This document shows positions 53,515 to 62,516 of a stretch of DNA of 64,000 nt, piece by piece. The notes beneath the pieces are model-generated. The model made no database searches. It was not told the origin of the DNA and was given only the letters and a program-made list of their open reading frames with translations. The stretch lies in assembly GCF_009917385.1 (NCBI RefSeq), contig NZ_QWLJ01000016.1, forward strand, positions 1 to 64,000, written 5' to 3'. The stretch comes from Roseburia sp. 1XD42-34. Lineage in GTDB: Bacteria > Bacillota > Bacilli > Bacillales > Amphibacillaceae. Positions within the stretch are counted from its first letter, which is position 1, and each line of letters starts with the position of its first letter. Made by a program: the position numbers and the translations under genes.

Positions 53515-54783
53515 TTGGTAGATATAGGTTCTATTATCAAATTACAGCGAACAAAGCGCAATATGACACAAGGGGAACTGTCAGAAGGCATTGTTTCATT
53601 ATCCTACTTATCAAAAATAGAAAACAAGAAGACAAAAGCAAGCCCAGAGATCATCCAATTACTATGCAACCGATTAGAAATTGAACTCACGGATACGACA
53701 GATGTACAAATTGCAGAAAAATGTCAAGAATGGTACGGAATGCTATTTGACCATTTTGACAAACAAGAGATGGTCACGAAGTATGAAGAACTAGAAAATC
53801 TGATGGATCGTAGTATTAATGATCAAACCCTCATGTTCGAAATCCATAAAATTCGTTACTATTGCGTCTTGCGTGATTTCGTAAATGCGTTATATAAAAT
53901 TAATGAGCTTCATGAGATGGCAGCTTCATTTAACCCTACACTTAAATATTACTGGTATAAATTTAAAGGGAATTATTACTCATTTCAGGAAGATCATCAA
54001 CATTCTATGCAATATTATAAACTTGCGGAAGAATCTACTCGTTTAGCTAATATCAATAATGAAGAGGTCGCAGATTTACAATATGCAATTTCCATTGAAC
54101 ATAGTAAATTGTGGGAAGACCTAGAGGCTATTGAATACGCGAAACAGGCCATGGAAGTTTTTCAAAGTAATTATAATTTTATTCGTTGTGCTCAATGCCA
54201 TATCTTATTAGGTATTGCTTATCAAAGAATTAAAAAGCCAGATATTTCCATGAAAAACTACAATTTGGCATTGAAACTAGCCGAATTAAGCAACAACGAG
54301 GATGTAACCCATCTAACGCATTATAATCTTGGCTACCTTCACTCGATAATGAGAAACTCTGAAGAGGCAATTAAACATTATTTAATAGCTATACAAAATA
54401 AAAATTTAACAGATAAACCGAAACTAGAAGCACTTACTCGTTTAATTCAAGAGCTTTACACAATTGGAGACTATGATAATGCAAAAGAGTACTTGCAGCA
54501 TGCGAAAGAAATATTGAATTTAACCGATAAGAGGTACTATACCAAACTTTATGATTATATTTTGCAAGTATATACATGTTTGCTAGATGGAGATCTAAAA
54601 CAGTTTAAATCAGTATTAGCAGATGATTTTATACCTTATCTAAAGAGAAAAGAAGAATTTCAACATTTAGTATTTTACGCAAAAATGCTAGCAGTTCATT
54701 TAGAAAAAATAGGTAAGTATAAAGCATCTGTACAATATTATAAATTGGCAAATAGTAGCTATGATCAGTTAATCATTTTGTAG
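53515..54783 (+). CDS. RNPP-type quorum-sensing regulator (NprR-like)
   Basis: A 422-residue cytoplasmic peptide receptor. Residues 5-58 form a Cro/C1-type helix-turn-helix (LQRTKRNMTQGELSEGIVSL, SYLSKIENKKTKASPE). Residues 70-410 are tandem TPR-like helices (for example LQYAISIEHSKLWEDLEAIE and HYNLGYLHSIMRNSEEAIKH). The length equals that of NprR rather than the shorter PlcR (about 285). The start is TTG at 53515 after AGGTGAT. The gene for a small exported pre-peptide follows 12 bases later, as nprX follows nprR. NprR regulates extracellular protease and necrotrophic genes in the B. cereus group. The regulon here is unknown. Confidence 0.82.
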   Translation: MVDIGSIIKLQRTKRNMTQGELSEGIVSLSYLSKIENKKTKASPEIIQLLCNRLEIELTDTTDVQIAEKCQEWYGMLFDHFDKQEMVTKYEELENLMDRSINDQTLMFEIHKIRYYCVLRDFVNALYKINELHEMAASFNPTLKYYWYKFKGNYYSFQEDHQHSMQYYKLAEESTRLANINNEEVADLQYAISIEHSKLWEDLEAIEYAKQAMEVFQSNYNFIRCAQCHILLGIAYQRIKKPDISMKNYNLALKLAELSNNEDVTHLTHYNLGYLHSIMRNSEEAIKHYLIAIQNKNLTDKPKLEALTRLIQELYTIGDYDNAKEYLQHAKEILNLTDKRYYTKLYDYILQVYTCLLDGDLKQFKSVLADDFIPYLKRKEEFQHLVFYAKMLAVHLEKIGKYKASVQYYKLANSSYDQLIIL

Positions 54784-54795
54784 AGGAGGAATAGC

Positions 54796-54933
54796 TTGAA
54801 AAAAGTTGTCTTATCATTATCATATGGAGCACTTCTAATTGGCGGATTATTATTTGCAAATAATCAATATGAGGATTCAGCAACACTTCAACCAAGGCCT
54901 ACAATTGCACCAATCGAAATAGAGAATATTTAA
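54796..54933 (+). CDS. Small exported signalling pre-peptide (NprX-like)
   Basis: A 45-residue peptide with a positively charged start (MKKVV) and a hydrophobic segment to about residue 21. A polar tail containing TLQPRPTIAPIEIENI follows. This is the build of NprX/Phr/PapR pre-peptides, which are secreted, cut and re-imported as 5-8-residue signals. The TTG start at 54796 has AGGAGG six bases upstream. It lies 12 bases after the RNPP regulator and is closed by a strong terminator. The active heptapeptide cannot be deduced with certainty; the proline-rich PTIAPIE stretch is a guess. Confidence 0.75.
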   Translation: MKKVVLSLSYGALLIGGLLFANNQYEDSATLQPRPTIAPIEIENI

Positions 54934-54939
54934 TTATAA

Positions 54940-54980
54940 GTACCAAAAATGGATTACAACTTCATTTTTGGTACGTTTTT
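54940..54980 (+). terminator. Terminator of nprR-like operon
   Basis: GTACCAAAAATG (54940-54951) pairs perfectly with CATTTTTGGTAC (54963-54974), then GTTTTT. Confidence 0.92.
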
Positions 54981-55069
54981 GTAAATAAGAGGTTTATTAG
55001 GCAGGATTTTTTTGGTGATTGGACATGAGGGACAGTATGTATTGGTAACGGTTTTTAGCAGTTTGTTTC

Positions 55070-55103
<34 letters not shown>

Positions 55104-55108
55104 GTTTA

Positions 55109-55200
55109 TTGTCTCAGAAGCTAAGTATTCTTGTGATATTGAGACAAAACCAAAAAAACCATACTATGAATTATTTATCATCGTAAGGTTTTTTGGTTTT
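55109..55200. terminator. Adjacent stem-loops after yhfW-like gene
   Basis: TTGTCTCA/TGAGACAA (55109-55147) abuts a second stem (AAAACCAAAAAAACC at 55146-55160 with GGTTTTTTGGTTTT at 55187-55200) that touches the stop codon of the leftward oxidoreductase gene. It probably ends that transcript. Confidence 0.55.
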
Positions 55201-56740
55201 AATTCAGTTTATCTGGATCCATTTTCTTCAAAGGTTTGTTTGCTGGTCCGTTAATAACTTCTCCTGTATATGAAAAACGCGAACCATGACACGGACAATC
55301 CCATGTACGTTCACCAGAATTCCATTCCACTTCGCATTTTAAATGCGTACACGTTGTATCGACAATATGAAGTTGATTTTCGGTATCTTTATAAACTCCA
55401 GATCGTTTGCCATTTATCCGTGTAACTGTTGCTTGATCGGTTTTTAATTGTTCTAAATCGAATTGATTATTTGTATTATCTAATTTACCTTGTATCATTT
55501 GTTTTGCTACGTCTGTATTCGTTTGTATGAATTTTTTTATTGTTGGATCAGCTTTAAATCGTGATGGATCAAACAGATCAGCATATTCATTTTCTATCTG
55601 CATTACTAATTCGGTTAATATATTAGCTGCAGCAGTTCCATTGGTCATTCCCCATTTGCGGAACCCTGTAGCAACAAGAATATTAGGTGATGACTTCTTC
55701 AGGTAACCAATATATGGAATTTTATCTAATGTTGTTAAATCTTGCGCTGACCACCGATAATCATAGGATGCTACGGTAAAGTTTTCCTCGGCGAATGCTT
55801 GTAAAGATTTAAAATGTTCATGTGTTGGTTTGCCTTGCCCTGTTTTATGGTTTTCCCCACTAATTAACCATAGTTCCTTTCCATCCCATTTCGTGGAGCG
55901 CACAGATCTAGTTGGAGCTTCTGCATTAATATACATTCCACCTGGATACTTATCAGTTGATTGGATCCCTATTACGTACGCACGCTCCGCATACATCCTT
56001 GTAAAATAAAAGCTATCTCGATCATAAAACGGAAAATGAGAGGCAGAAATAATATGATTACATGTGATTTGATGACCTTCTTTGGTTACAATCACAGGCT
56101 TTAGATGACTATTATTATCTATATCCACCGCAACGGTATTTTCATAAACAGTTAAGCCGTTCTTTACACTTTCTTCAAGTAGTGCAGTTAAGTATTTTAA
56201 TGGGTGAAAATGAGCCTGGTTATGCATTTGTAAAGCTAATTTCATTGGAAGTTGCAATGGCATTGCTTCCAGCAACTCACTTTTGATCCCTAATTGGTCA
56301 TAAGCAGTTTTTTCTTTTTCTAAATCATTTTTCCACTGATCAGAATTGGTATAAATAAACGCATTATCCTGATAGTAATCGCACCTAATTTGTAATTCTT
56401 TTACAGTGTTTTCGATAAATTGCTTAGCTTCGTCCATTGCTTTATAATAAAGAGTAGCTTGTTCTAGTCCAAAATGCTGGATTAACTCATCATAAATGAG
56501 GCCATGTTGGGCAGTGATCTTAGCTGTTGTATGACCAGTAGTTCCTTTTAAAATAGGATTTGCATCGATCAATGTAACTTTTACATTTTGCTTTGTTAAC
56601 AAATAAGCTGTTGTAATTCCTGTAATTCCCCCACCAACGATCCCCACTTCTGTATGAATGGAAGTATCTAACGGTGGAAATTTTTTTAGCTTTGCTGTGT
56701 CACGCCAATAAGATTGAGAGTGTTGAGGCAAATGAACCAA
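55199..56740 (-). CDS. yhfW: FAD-dependent oxidoreductase with Rieske domain (YhfW-like)
   Basis: A 513-residue fusion. Residues about 25-390 are a DAO-type FAD domain (VGIVGGGITGITTAYLL dinucleotide fold; TGHTTAKITAQHG). The C-terminal 90 residues are a Rieske [2Fe-2S] domain with CTHLKCEV and CPCHGSRF supplying two cysteines and two histidines. The TTG at 56740 is preceded by AGAAAGGAG. An ATG at 56764 has no ribosome site. B. subtilis YhfW has the same architecture. Substrate unknown. It is divergent from acyP. Confidence 0.88.
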   Translation of the reverse strand: MVHLPQHSQSYWRDTAKLKKFPPLDTSIHTEVGIVGGGITGITTAYLLTKQNVKVTLIDANPILKGTTGHTTAKITAQHGLIYDELIQHFGLEQATLYYKAMDEAKQFIENTVKELQIRCDYYQDNAFIYTNSDQWKNDLEKEKTAYDQLGIKSELLEAMPLQLPMKLALQMHNQAHFHPLKYLTALLEESVKNGLTVYENTVAVDIDNNSHLKPVIVTKEGHQITCNHIISASHFPFYDRDSFYFTRMYAERAYVIGIQSTDKYPGGMYINAEAPTRSVRSTKWDGKELWLISGENHKTGQGKPTHEHFKSLQAFAEENFTVASYDYRWSAQDLTTLDKIPYIGYLKKSSPNILVATGFRKWGMTNGTAAANILTELVMQIENEYADLFDPSRFKADPTIKKFIQTNTDVAKQMIQGKLDNTNNQFDLEQLKTDQATVTRINGKRSGVYKDTENQLHIVDTTCTHLKCEVEWNSGERTWDCPCHGSRFSYTGEVINGPANKPLKKMDPDKLN

Positions 56741-56866
56741 GAGCCTTCGCTCCTTTCTATCCATGTTTATAATTTATACATAGTATGGGCAGCAATTGTT
56801 TCTTTTAGTCGTTCAGTATGGATTAACCTTTATCATTAATGGATAATTTTAAATGAGGTGATCAAT

Positions 56867-57136
56867 ATGCGAATACACGCCATTTTTCATGGTCGCGTAC
56901 AAGGAGTGGGCTTTCGCTATTCTGCCAAACAGAAAGCAATGGAATTAGACATTCGAGGCTGGGTTAAAAATAAAGATGATGGAACAGTCGAATTAGAAGC
57001 AGAAGGTAGTGAAACTAATCTGCAGCGATTTATAAATGCTTTAGAAAACGGTATGAACCCTTTCATAAAGGTGTCTCATATTGACCAACGGACTTACGAA
57101 AATGAAGCTGGTTATACAAAGTTTTCTGTCAGATAA
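56867..57136 (+). CDS. acyP: Acylphosphatase
   Basis: An 89-residue enzyme that hydrolyses carboxyl-phosphate bonds. The active-site signature GRVQGVGFRYSAKQKA holds the catalytic arginine, and GWVKNKDDGTVELEAEG the asparagine region. The ATG at 56867 follows GAGGTGAT. An in-frame GTG at 56858 lies inside that site. A bidirectional terminator follows. Confidence 0.95.
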   Translation: MRIHAIFHGRVQGVGFRYSAKQKAMELDIRGWVKNKDDGTVELEAEGSETNLQRFINALENGMNPFIKVSHIDQRTYENEAGYTKFSVR

Positions 57137-57164
57137 ATATACGTTTGATTAACGCTACATAACT

Positions 57165-57198
57165 AAAAGCAAGCTTGCTGTAGAGCAGCTTGCTTTTT
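57165..57198. terminator. Bidirectional terminator acyP / ferredoxin
   Basis: AAAGCAAGCT (57166-57175) pairs with AGCTTGCTTT (57187-57196), with flanking A and T runs, and GCT/AGC inside. Confidence 0.88.
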
Positions 57199-57205
57199 CA
57201 ACACT

Positions 57206-57445
57206 TTATTGTTCTTCAAAAAATTTTCGGTTTAACGCTATATATTCTGTTTCCTCTTCAGGAACTTCATCTTCCATATAAATAGCTTCTACTGGACATA
57301 CAGCTTCACAAGCGCCACAATCAATACATATATCAGGATCGATATAAAACATATCTTTCCCTTCTTCAATGCAATCAACAGGGCAAACTTCCACACATTC
57401 TCCTGATTTTTCATCTTTACATGGTGATGTAATTACAAAAGCCAA
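57206..57445 (-). CDS. fdxA: Ferredoxin, 7Fe/8Fe type
   Basis: A 79-residue ferredoxin with two cluster motifs: SPCKDEKSGECVEVCPVDC (degenerate, typical of a [3Fe-4S] centre) and CIDCGACEAVCP ([4Fe-4S]). The C-terminal tail is acidic. The layout matches FdxA-type seven-iron ferredoxins. The TTG at 57445 is nine bases after AAGGAGGAG. An ATG at 57472 precedes that site. The redox partner is unknown. Confidence 0.85.
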   Translation of the reverse strand: MAFVITSPCKDEKSGECVEVCPVDCIEEGKDMFYIDPDICIDCGACEAVCPVEAIYMEDEVPEEETEYIALNRKFFEEQ

Positions 57446-57625
57446 GACGGCTCTCCTCCTTCTTCGATCCATCCAACAAATAGTAAGTAGATATTTAATG
57501 ATTGTACTAGTTATTATAACGCATTTATAGCAAAAAATGAAAGGGATAACGTAAACTTAACGATTAGTTGGTAACAACAGCTTACCAAGTCTTTATTCCT
57601 GTCAATCTTCATAAAAAATAATAAC

Positions 57626-57666
57626 CACCCCAAAAATCAGACTTCTTCCCTTAATCTTTTGGGGTG
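57626..57666. repeat. Inverted repeat
   Basis: CACCCCAAAA (57626-57635) pairs with TTTTGGGGTG (57657-57666). It lies between two leftward genes and may slow transcription. Confidence 0.5.
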
Positions 57667-57760
57667 TAGTGAAAATATTGCACTTTCCACTATACTACTT
57701 TAATCAAACAATAACTGATAAATAAGTATTTAATCCTAGAGTGAATAAGGGCCTTCGCTA

Positions 57761-57967
57761 CTATCTTACTTCTTCAAAATATTCTTTGCGAAATCCGCCA
57801 ATGCGATTACTGTTATCAATTATAAAGTAAAATTCATCTGTTTCATTTTTAACATCATAAATCTTTCCGGGCGTTAATTTGTTATTCACTACAAATTTCT
57901 TGGCGTCGGCATGAACACATTTTAATTGCTTGATAGTTTTTCGTTTTTCCCAGTTTAAATGAATCAT
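57761..57967 (-). CDS. Small conserved protein, DUF6501-like
   Basis: A 68-residue soluble protein (MIHLNWEKRKTIKQLKCVH, then LTPGKIYDVKNETDEFYFI). I associate it with a small Bacillaceae family (DUF6501) of unknown function, from memory only. Two ATGs in a row are possible; AAAGGGG is five bases before the first and eight before the second, so I use 57967. It lies 38 bases after the msrAB stop on the same strand. Confidence 0.6.
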   Translation of the reverse strand: MIHLNWEKRKTIKQLKCVHADAKKFVVNNKLTPGKIYDVKNETDEFYFIIDNSNRIGGFRKEYFEEVR

Positions 57968-58005
57968 CATTATTACCCCTTTTGTTTACATAATATTGTT
58001 AACGT

Positions 58006-58974
58006 CTACTTATTATTTAATAAAGATACATACTCTCCGTAGCCTTCTTCTTCTAACTTATTTTTTGGAATAAAACGCATAGCAGCAGAGTTCATACAAT
58101 AACGAAGCCCTCCTTTATCTTTTGGACCATCTTCAAACACATGTCCCAAATGCGAGTTTGCTTCCTTACTTCGGACTTCTGTACGTATCATTCCGTGCGT
58201 TGTGTCGGTGTTTTCTACAAGTTGATACCGATCTATAGGCTTGGTAAAACTTGGCCAACCACAACCAGCATCATACTTATCCTTGGAAGAAAATAGCGGC
58301 TCACCAGAAACGATATCTACATAAATCCCTTCCTCTTCTTTATCCCAATATTCATTTTGAAATGGTCGTTCTGTGCCATTTTCCTGGGTCACATGATATT
58401 GCATAGGCGTGAGCTTCCGTTTCAATTCTTTTGGATCATACTTATTCTTCCAGTGCTTCTTGATAAAATCCTCCCTGCCTGATCCTCTTTTATAGAGACG
58501 ATAATGAAATCCATGTTTCTTATAATAGTGCTGATGATTTTCTTCAGCAGGATAAAAAGGTTTTGCCGGGAGGATCTTGGTCACGATTGGTTTCGTGAAC
58601 TTTCCACTAGCTTCAAGTTCTTTTTTTGAAGCCTCGGCTTCTTTCTTTTGCTGTTCATTATGATAAAAAATCGCAGTTTGATACGATTCGCCGCGATCAT
58701 TAAATTGACCATAAGGGTCAGTAGGGTCTATCTGCTGCCAGAAGGTATCCAATAACTTTTTATAGCTCATAACATTTGGGTCGAATTCAATTTGAACTGC
58801 CTCCACATGTCCAGTTGTATTAGAACAAACTTGCTCATACGTAGGATTTTCGACAGACCCTCCTGTATATCCGGATGTGATGCGGATAATCCCAGGGCGT
58901 TCATCAAACGGCTCAACCATACACCAAAAACAGCCTCCAGCAAATGTTGCATACGCTTTTGCTGTAGCATTCAT
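58006..58974 (-). CDS. msrAB: Fused methionine sulfoxide reductase MsrA-MsrB
   Basis: A 322-residue fusion that repairs both S- and R-methionine sulfoxides. The MsrA half has the catalytic [11 protein letters not shown]. The MsrB half (from about residue 180) has [29 protein letters not shown] and RYCMNSAAM with the catalytic cysteine. The two CxxC zinc motifs of many MsrB proteins are absent (SGEPLFSS), so it is the zinc-free form. B. subtilis has separate msrA and msrB genes. The ATG at 58974 follows AGAAGGG; the ATG at 58983 touches it. Confidence 0.93.
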   Translation of the reverse strand: MNATAKAYATFAGGCFWCMVEPFDERPGIIRITSGYTGGSVENPTYEQVCSNTTGHVEAVQIEFDPNVMSYKKLLDTFWQQIDPTDPYGQFNDRGESYQTAIFYHNEQQKKEAEASKKELEASGKFTKPIVTKILPAKPFYPAEENHQHYYKKHGFHYRLYKRGSGREDFIKKHWKNKYDPKELKRKLTPMQYHVTQENGTERPFQNEYWDKEEEGIYVDIVSGEPLFSSKDKYDAGCGWPSFTKPIDRYQLVENTDTTHGMIRTEVRSKEANSHLGHVFEDGPKDKGGLRYCMNSAAMRFIPKNKLEEEGYGEYVSLLNNK

Positions 58975-59052
58975 AATTATCATCCCTTCTACGTATTTTC
59001 CTCTATTTTTCCCTTTATAGAAGAAAAAATCAAGTTGGGAGCATTATAAACA

Positions 59053-59604
59053 TTAAATAAATAGCTTTGGGACAGATTTTCCGATTTGCGCCTTATCACC
59101 TTCTGGATCTTCTGCTGGTTGTTCAGCTTGATCTGTGGTGTTTAAGTCATCATCAGAGGGTGAATCGGTTGTTTGTTTTTTAGCATCCTCACTTTCTTTC
59201 TCATCATCATTAAACGAATTAAATGCTTTCATCATCCGATACATTGCAGGAAGATTCTTTACCATTGGTCCATATTCTTTGACAAGAGGCGTAGCCTGCT
59301 GAACAACATTTAACACCTGCTGTACATTATCCAGTGCACCATTTAACCCCCCAGCCCCTTTTAAAAATCCTCCACCAATAGTATCGGCTCCAGTTTGTGG
59401 TCGAAAAAGACTCAACAAATTTTGTAATTTTCCTCCTTTAGAAAGTGATTGTCCCCCTGGCATAGGAGCTCTGGAAAAAGGACCAGAGGAAAATGGGGTT
59501 TGAGGAAAACGATGCTGAGGATTAAAAGCTCTCATATTATTACCAAAATTGCCTTGTTGCATATGAAATGGGAAATTGGTCGATTGGTTTGGTGGAAATA
59601 CCAT
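59053..59604 (-). CDS. VrrA/YqfQ-like protein
   Basis: A 183-residue low-complexity protein. Residues 1-60 are rich in Pro, Gln, Asn and Phe (NQSTNFPFHMQQGNFGNN). The middle has a conserved-looking helical stretch (LNVVQQATPLVKEYGPMVK, LPAMYRMMKAFNSF), and the tail is acidic. This resembles the VrrA/YqfQ family of Bacillus, known for variable Gln-rich repeats and possibly spore-associated. The ATG at 59604 follows AAAGGAG. The upstream frame to 59634 has no family character. Confidence 0.65.
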   Translation of the reverse strand: MVFPPNQSTNFPFHMQQGNFGNNMRAFNPQHRFPQTPFSSGPFSRAPMPGGQSLSKGGKLQNLLSLFRPQTGADTIGGGFLKGAGGLNGALDNVQQVLNVVQQATPLVKEYGPMVKNLPAMYRMMKAFNSFNDDEKESEDAKKQTTDSPSDDDLNTTDQAEQPAEDPEGDKAQIGKSVPKLFI

Positions 59605-60130
59605 ATGATCATACTCCTTTCTTAAGCAAATCACCTATAAGTAGTGTACGTTAGCCTGTAAAAATAGTGTAGGCTCAGCTGCAATAAATCATTAAAGCTG
59701 CTGTGATATACTTGGATGCTAATACTTTCTTTATAAATGGTTACAGACAACCAGGATTTCCTTTCCCAACAGCAGGAAATAACTAACTCTAATTCAAGCA
59801 TAATATTTCCCGGGCAACCGCACATAGTTACAGCTTTTTTAAATTATTTCACTTCATTTGCCGAATGTTGCAGAAAATTAGTACCAGACAGTACCATAGA
59901 TAATCAATCAAACGTTTGTTTGAAATTAATGTTTAGATAGTTATCAATTTTTTGTTACTATATTTTGGTTGTATTGTGCTATATTGCACTAAGCCTTCAA
60001 CAAAGTTAAGTGAGTTTCGTATTTAAATCACGTCGGAGCAATTGTAAAAGCCTCATGTTGGCTAGCTATCCAATTTAACGGGTGTCTTTGTCACATGTAA
60101 AAAAGCTTGAGTTATTAACCTCAAACTTTT
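59605..60130. other. Intergenic region
   Basis: No gene supported. The only clear element is the hairpin at 60097-60134. A forward frame at 59737-59940 has no ribosome site. Confidence 0.5.
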
Positions 60131-60134
60131 TTAC
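60097..60134. terminator. Terminator after yozE
   Basis: GTAAAAAAGCTTGAG (60097-60111) pairs with CTCAAACTTTTTTAC (60120-60134), with one mismatch. On the minus strand it follows and overlaps the yozE stop. Confidence 0.8.
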
Positions 60135-60349
60135 ATAGCATGCATGGTATATGTTTCCCACAATTCATCGAACACCGTTAAAGCTGTTGGAAAAGGACTA
60201 TTCCATTCCAAGTAGTCACTTATTTCACTGTAGTTCGTAGATTGCTTTGGAAAATGATGATCATGGAAAGCCCAATCAGCTAACCGACTTTGGTCATCGG
60301 GTTGTTTTTTTCCTCTATATGTCATTAAAAAGTGATAAAAGGAGCGCAA
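60131..60349 (-). CDS. yozE: YozE-family protein (UPF0346)
   Basis: A 72-residue protein with the YozE SAM-like fold signature (SFYHFLMTYRGKKQPDDQSR, WAFHDHHFPKQSTNY). Function unknown. The start is TTG at 60349, preceded by GGGGGGAGG. It lies 12 bases after tatC in the same direction. Length is typical. Confidence 0.88.
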   Translation of the reverse strand: MRSFYHFLMTYRGKKQPDDQSRLADWAFHDHHFPKQSTNYSEISDYLEWNSPFPTALTVFDELWETYTMHAM

Positions 60350-60361
60350 TGGCCTCCCCCC

Positions 60362-61120
60362 CTAGGATTCAGTTTCGGTCATAAAAGCTTCGTGTTTCCG
60401 TTGCTTTTTTCGATATACAAATGCAGCTAGATTAATGCTAATTTCGTAAAGCAGAATTAATGGTACAGCAACGACCAACTGAAGAATAAAGTCTGGTGGT
60501 GTAACGATTGTACTGATGATGACAAGAATAAAATAAGCATACTTCCTTGTTCTTCGCATGAACTGAGGAGTTAAAATTCCTAAGGCTGTTAGAAACATAG
60601 CAATGACCGGAACCTCAAACAAAACTGCAAACGGAAGTGTTACCCGAAGTAAAAAACGAAAATATTTATCGACTGTAAACATTTGATTAAACATGCCATC
60701 ATTTAATGATAGTAAAAATGGCAGAATAAGCTTAATAAACATAAAATAACCAAAAACAAGCCCGCCTATAAATAGAAAAAATACAGCTGGTATATAAGCG
60801 AGGGTTGCTTTCTGTTCTTTCTGCGTCAGGCCTGGCTTAACAAACAACCAAACTTGCAAAACGAATATCGGCAGAGTACCAACAATGGCAACTACTGCTG
60901 CTAAGGTAAAATGAATCCAAATAATTTCTCCAGGGCTAATTACAGTAAGCTTAAAAGGTATATCATCTTGAAAAAAAGTGTATATATCTTTAGAAAAAGC
61001 GAGACTACCTATAAAGAATAAAATAAAAAAGATGGCTGTCACAATAATCCGGTTTCGTAACTCGGAAAGATGCCCCGTCAAATTCATTTCCTTTTCTTCC
61101 AATGATTGATTGTCAGACAT
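60362..61120 (-). CDS. tatC: Twin-arginine translocase subunit TatC
   Basis: A 252-residue integral membrane protein with six membrane segments. The conserved N-terminal LTGHLSELRNRIIV and the FEVPVIAMFLTALGILTP segment mark the TatC receptor for twin-arginine signals. I start at 61120, where GGGAG lies nine bases upstream. The open frame continues to 61228 through a repeat element. It is downstream of two tatA genes on the same strand, separated by about 300 bases that include a copy of the second repeat family. Confidence 0.93.
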   Translation of the reverse strand: MSDNQSLEEKEMNLTGHLSELRNRIIVTAIFFILFFIGSLAFSKDIYTFFQDDIPFKLTVISPGEIIWIHFTLAAVVAIVGTLPIFVLQVWLFVKPGLTQKEQKATLAYIPAVFFLFIGGLVFGYFMFIKLILPFLLSLNDGMFNQMFTVDKYFRFLLRVTLPFAVLFEVPVIAMFLTALGILTPQFMRRTRKYAYFILVIISTIVTPPDFILQLVVAVPLILLYEISINLAAFVYRKKQRKHEAFMTETES

Positions 61121-61423
61121 ATTGTCACTCTCCCTATTACCATACATCACGTATGTATTGCTACTTTGTCTATACCTAGCGCAAAATTTATCCCGTATAT
61201 AAGAGGCTTTAACTCCCGCTTCGGGCATTAGAGGAATCTATACCGCAACAAGTCTAAGCGGAGCTAACAGCACTTAAATGCCCTATTTCGTAAGAGGCCA
61301 CCAGGTCATGTGCCCTCACCAACAATCTGTGGGAGATGAAAGAAAATTTCACTGATCGAACATTCACTTGCGCTTTTTCCACACAAAAGAAGATGCAAGG
61401 AGATTACCTTACACCTTTGCTTT
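61121..61423. other. Intergenic region tatC / tatA with repeat
   Basis: Contains the reverse-strand copy of the second repeat family (61190-61284). Nothing else is recognised. tatC may therefore have its own promoter. Confidence 0.5.
61190..61284 (-). repeat. Second dispersed repeat family, copy 2
   Basis: Read on the minus strand it shares GGGCATTTAAG, GTGCTGTTA, CTCC, CCCGAAGC and CTTATAT in order with 31508-31600. It is inserted between tatA and tatC. Confidence 0.55.
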
Positions 61424-61621
61424 TTAATTTTTACTTGATGTATGGTTTTCCTTCTTTTCTGCTGAGTCATCATCTGAAACAATACCTTTGGTCGCATTTT
61501 TGAATTCTTTCAACGAGTTTCCAAATGCTTTACCGATTTCAGGCAGTTTGGAAGGTCCGAATATAACTAACGCAATAATTAATATTAAAATCAGACCGGG
61601 AACACCAATACTCTGAAACAT
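61424..61621 (-). CDS. tatA: Twin-arginine translocase subunit TatA (second)
   Basis: A 65-residue TatA/E protein with an N-terminal membrane helix ([20 protein letters not shown]), the FGPxKLPEIGK hinge and an amphipathic helix ([14 protein letters not shown]), then a charged tail. It lies 14 bases after the other tatA on the same strand. AGGGGGGAAGGG precedes the ATG. Confidence 0.92.
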   Translation of the reverse strand: MFQSIGVPGLILILIIALVIFGPSKLPEIGKAFGNSLKEFKNATKGIVSDDDSAEKKENHTSSKN

Positions 61622-61635
61622 TATCCCTTCCCCCC

Positions 61636-61845
61636 TTAGAGATCACTTTTTTCATCCGTAATTAACTCTTTTGTTTCCTTAAACTCATTTCTCACATCAC
61701 TGGTTAAATCGTTCGTTGAGTTTTTAAACTCTTTTAAAGTTTCTCCAGCTGCTTTACCGATTTCAGGTAATTTTTTTGGTCCAAAAATCACTAAAGCGAT
61801 AGCCAAAATTAAAATGAGTCCCGGGAAGCCGATACTAGAAAACAA
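61636..61845 (-). CDS. tatA: Twin-arginine translocase subunit TatA (first)
   Basis: A 69-residue TatA/E protein closely similar to its neighbour ([20 protein letters not shown], then [20 protein letters not shown]), so the pair probably arose by tandem duplication. I prefer the TTG at 61845, six bases after GAGGGTGG, giving (M)[12 protein letters not shown] at 61854 would start inside that site. In Gram-positives TatA also fills the TatB role. Whether the two copies have specialised is unknown. Confidence 0.9.
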   Translation of the reverse strand: MFSSIGFPGLILILAIALVIFGPKKLPEIGKAAGETLKEFKNSTNDLTSDVRNEFKETKELITDEKSDL

Positions 61846-62007
61846 TTTATCCACCCTCTTTATGTGAGCATTTTAATATATAGTTCAAGCTAAAGCGCCA
61901 CTTTCAACCTTACTTTTTTAGTGCTTGCATATGTTCTATGAACGCCTTTAGTGTAACATGTTTTTCTATGAGGAAACAAGCTTCATAACCTATATAAGAG
62001 ATTTTTG

Positions 62008-62499
62008 TTACCGTTTACGGTCATATCGTAAGAAGTAATAATCATAGGGGTTTTTTTCGTCTTTCTTTCCTTTAACTTTTGATACAAGCTGCCAATCTTC
62101 TTTCGAGAATGCAGGGAAATACGTATCACCTGTAAAGGAATGGTCAATCCATGTAATATACATGCGATCTGCTTCTCCTAATATTTGTTCAAAAACATGA
62201 GCTCCCCCAATGACGAAATATTCCTCGCCTGGCTGATCTTGATTCCATTGTAACAATGTTTGCAGATCATGGATGACTTCCACTTCTTTTGGAAAGTCGC
62301 CTCCCTTTTTCGTCAGTACCACATTTCTACGGTGAGGAAGTGGTTTTCCAATCGATTCAAATGTTTTCCTTCCCATAATAACTGGATGGTTCATAGTAGT
62401 CTCTTTGAAAAAGCGTAAATCCTTTGGCAAATGCCAAGGCAGATTATTGTTTAAGCCAATTACTCGGTTTTTATCCATTGCAACTAATAATGATATCAT
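62008..62499 (-). CDS. dfrA: Dihydrofolate reductase
   Basis: A 163-residue enzyme reducing dihydrofolate to tetrahydrofolate with NADPH. Signature regions are MISLLVAMDKNRVIGLNNNL, PWHLPKDLRFFKETT (catalytic Asp-type region), MGRKTFESIGKPLPHR and FVIGGAHVFEQIL. It follows thyA by 17 bases, the usual pair, because ThyA produces dihydrofolate. No unusual trimethoprim-resistance feature is evident. Confidence 0.96.
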   Translation of the reverse strand: MISLLVAMDKNRVIGLNNNLPWHLPKDLRFFKETTMNHPVIMGRKTFESIGKPLPHRRNVVLTKKGGDFPKEVEVIHDLQTLLQWNQDQPGEEYFVIGGAHVFEQILGEADRMYITWIDHSFTGDTYFPAFSKEDWQLVSKVKGKKDEKNPYDYYFLRYDRKR

Positions 62500-62516
62500 G
62501 TTTTAGCTCCTTTCCT

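Noticed and set aside
59737-59940. 67-codon forward frame between the VrrA-like and yozE genes
   Set aside because: No ribosome site and no motif; likely chance.
61121-61228. Upstream extension of the tatC frame
   Set aside because: Runs into the second dispersed repeat and lacks TatC character; a ribosome site supports the ATG at 61120.
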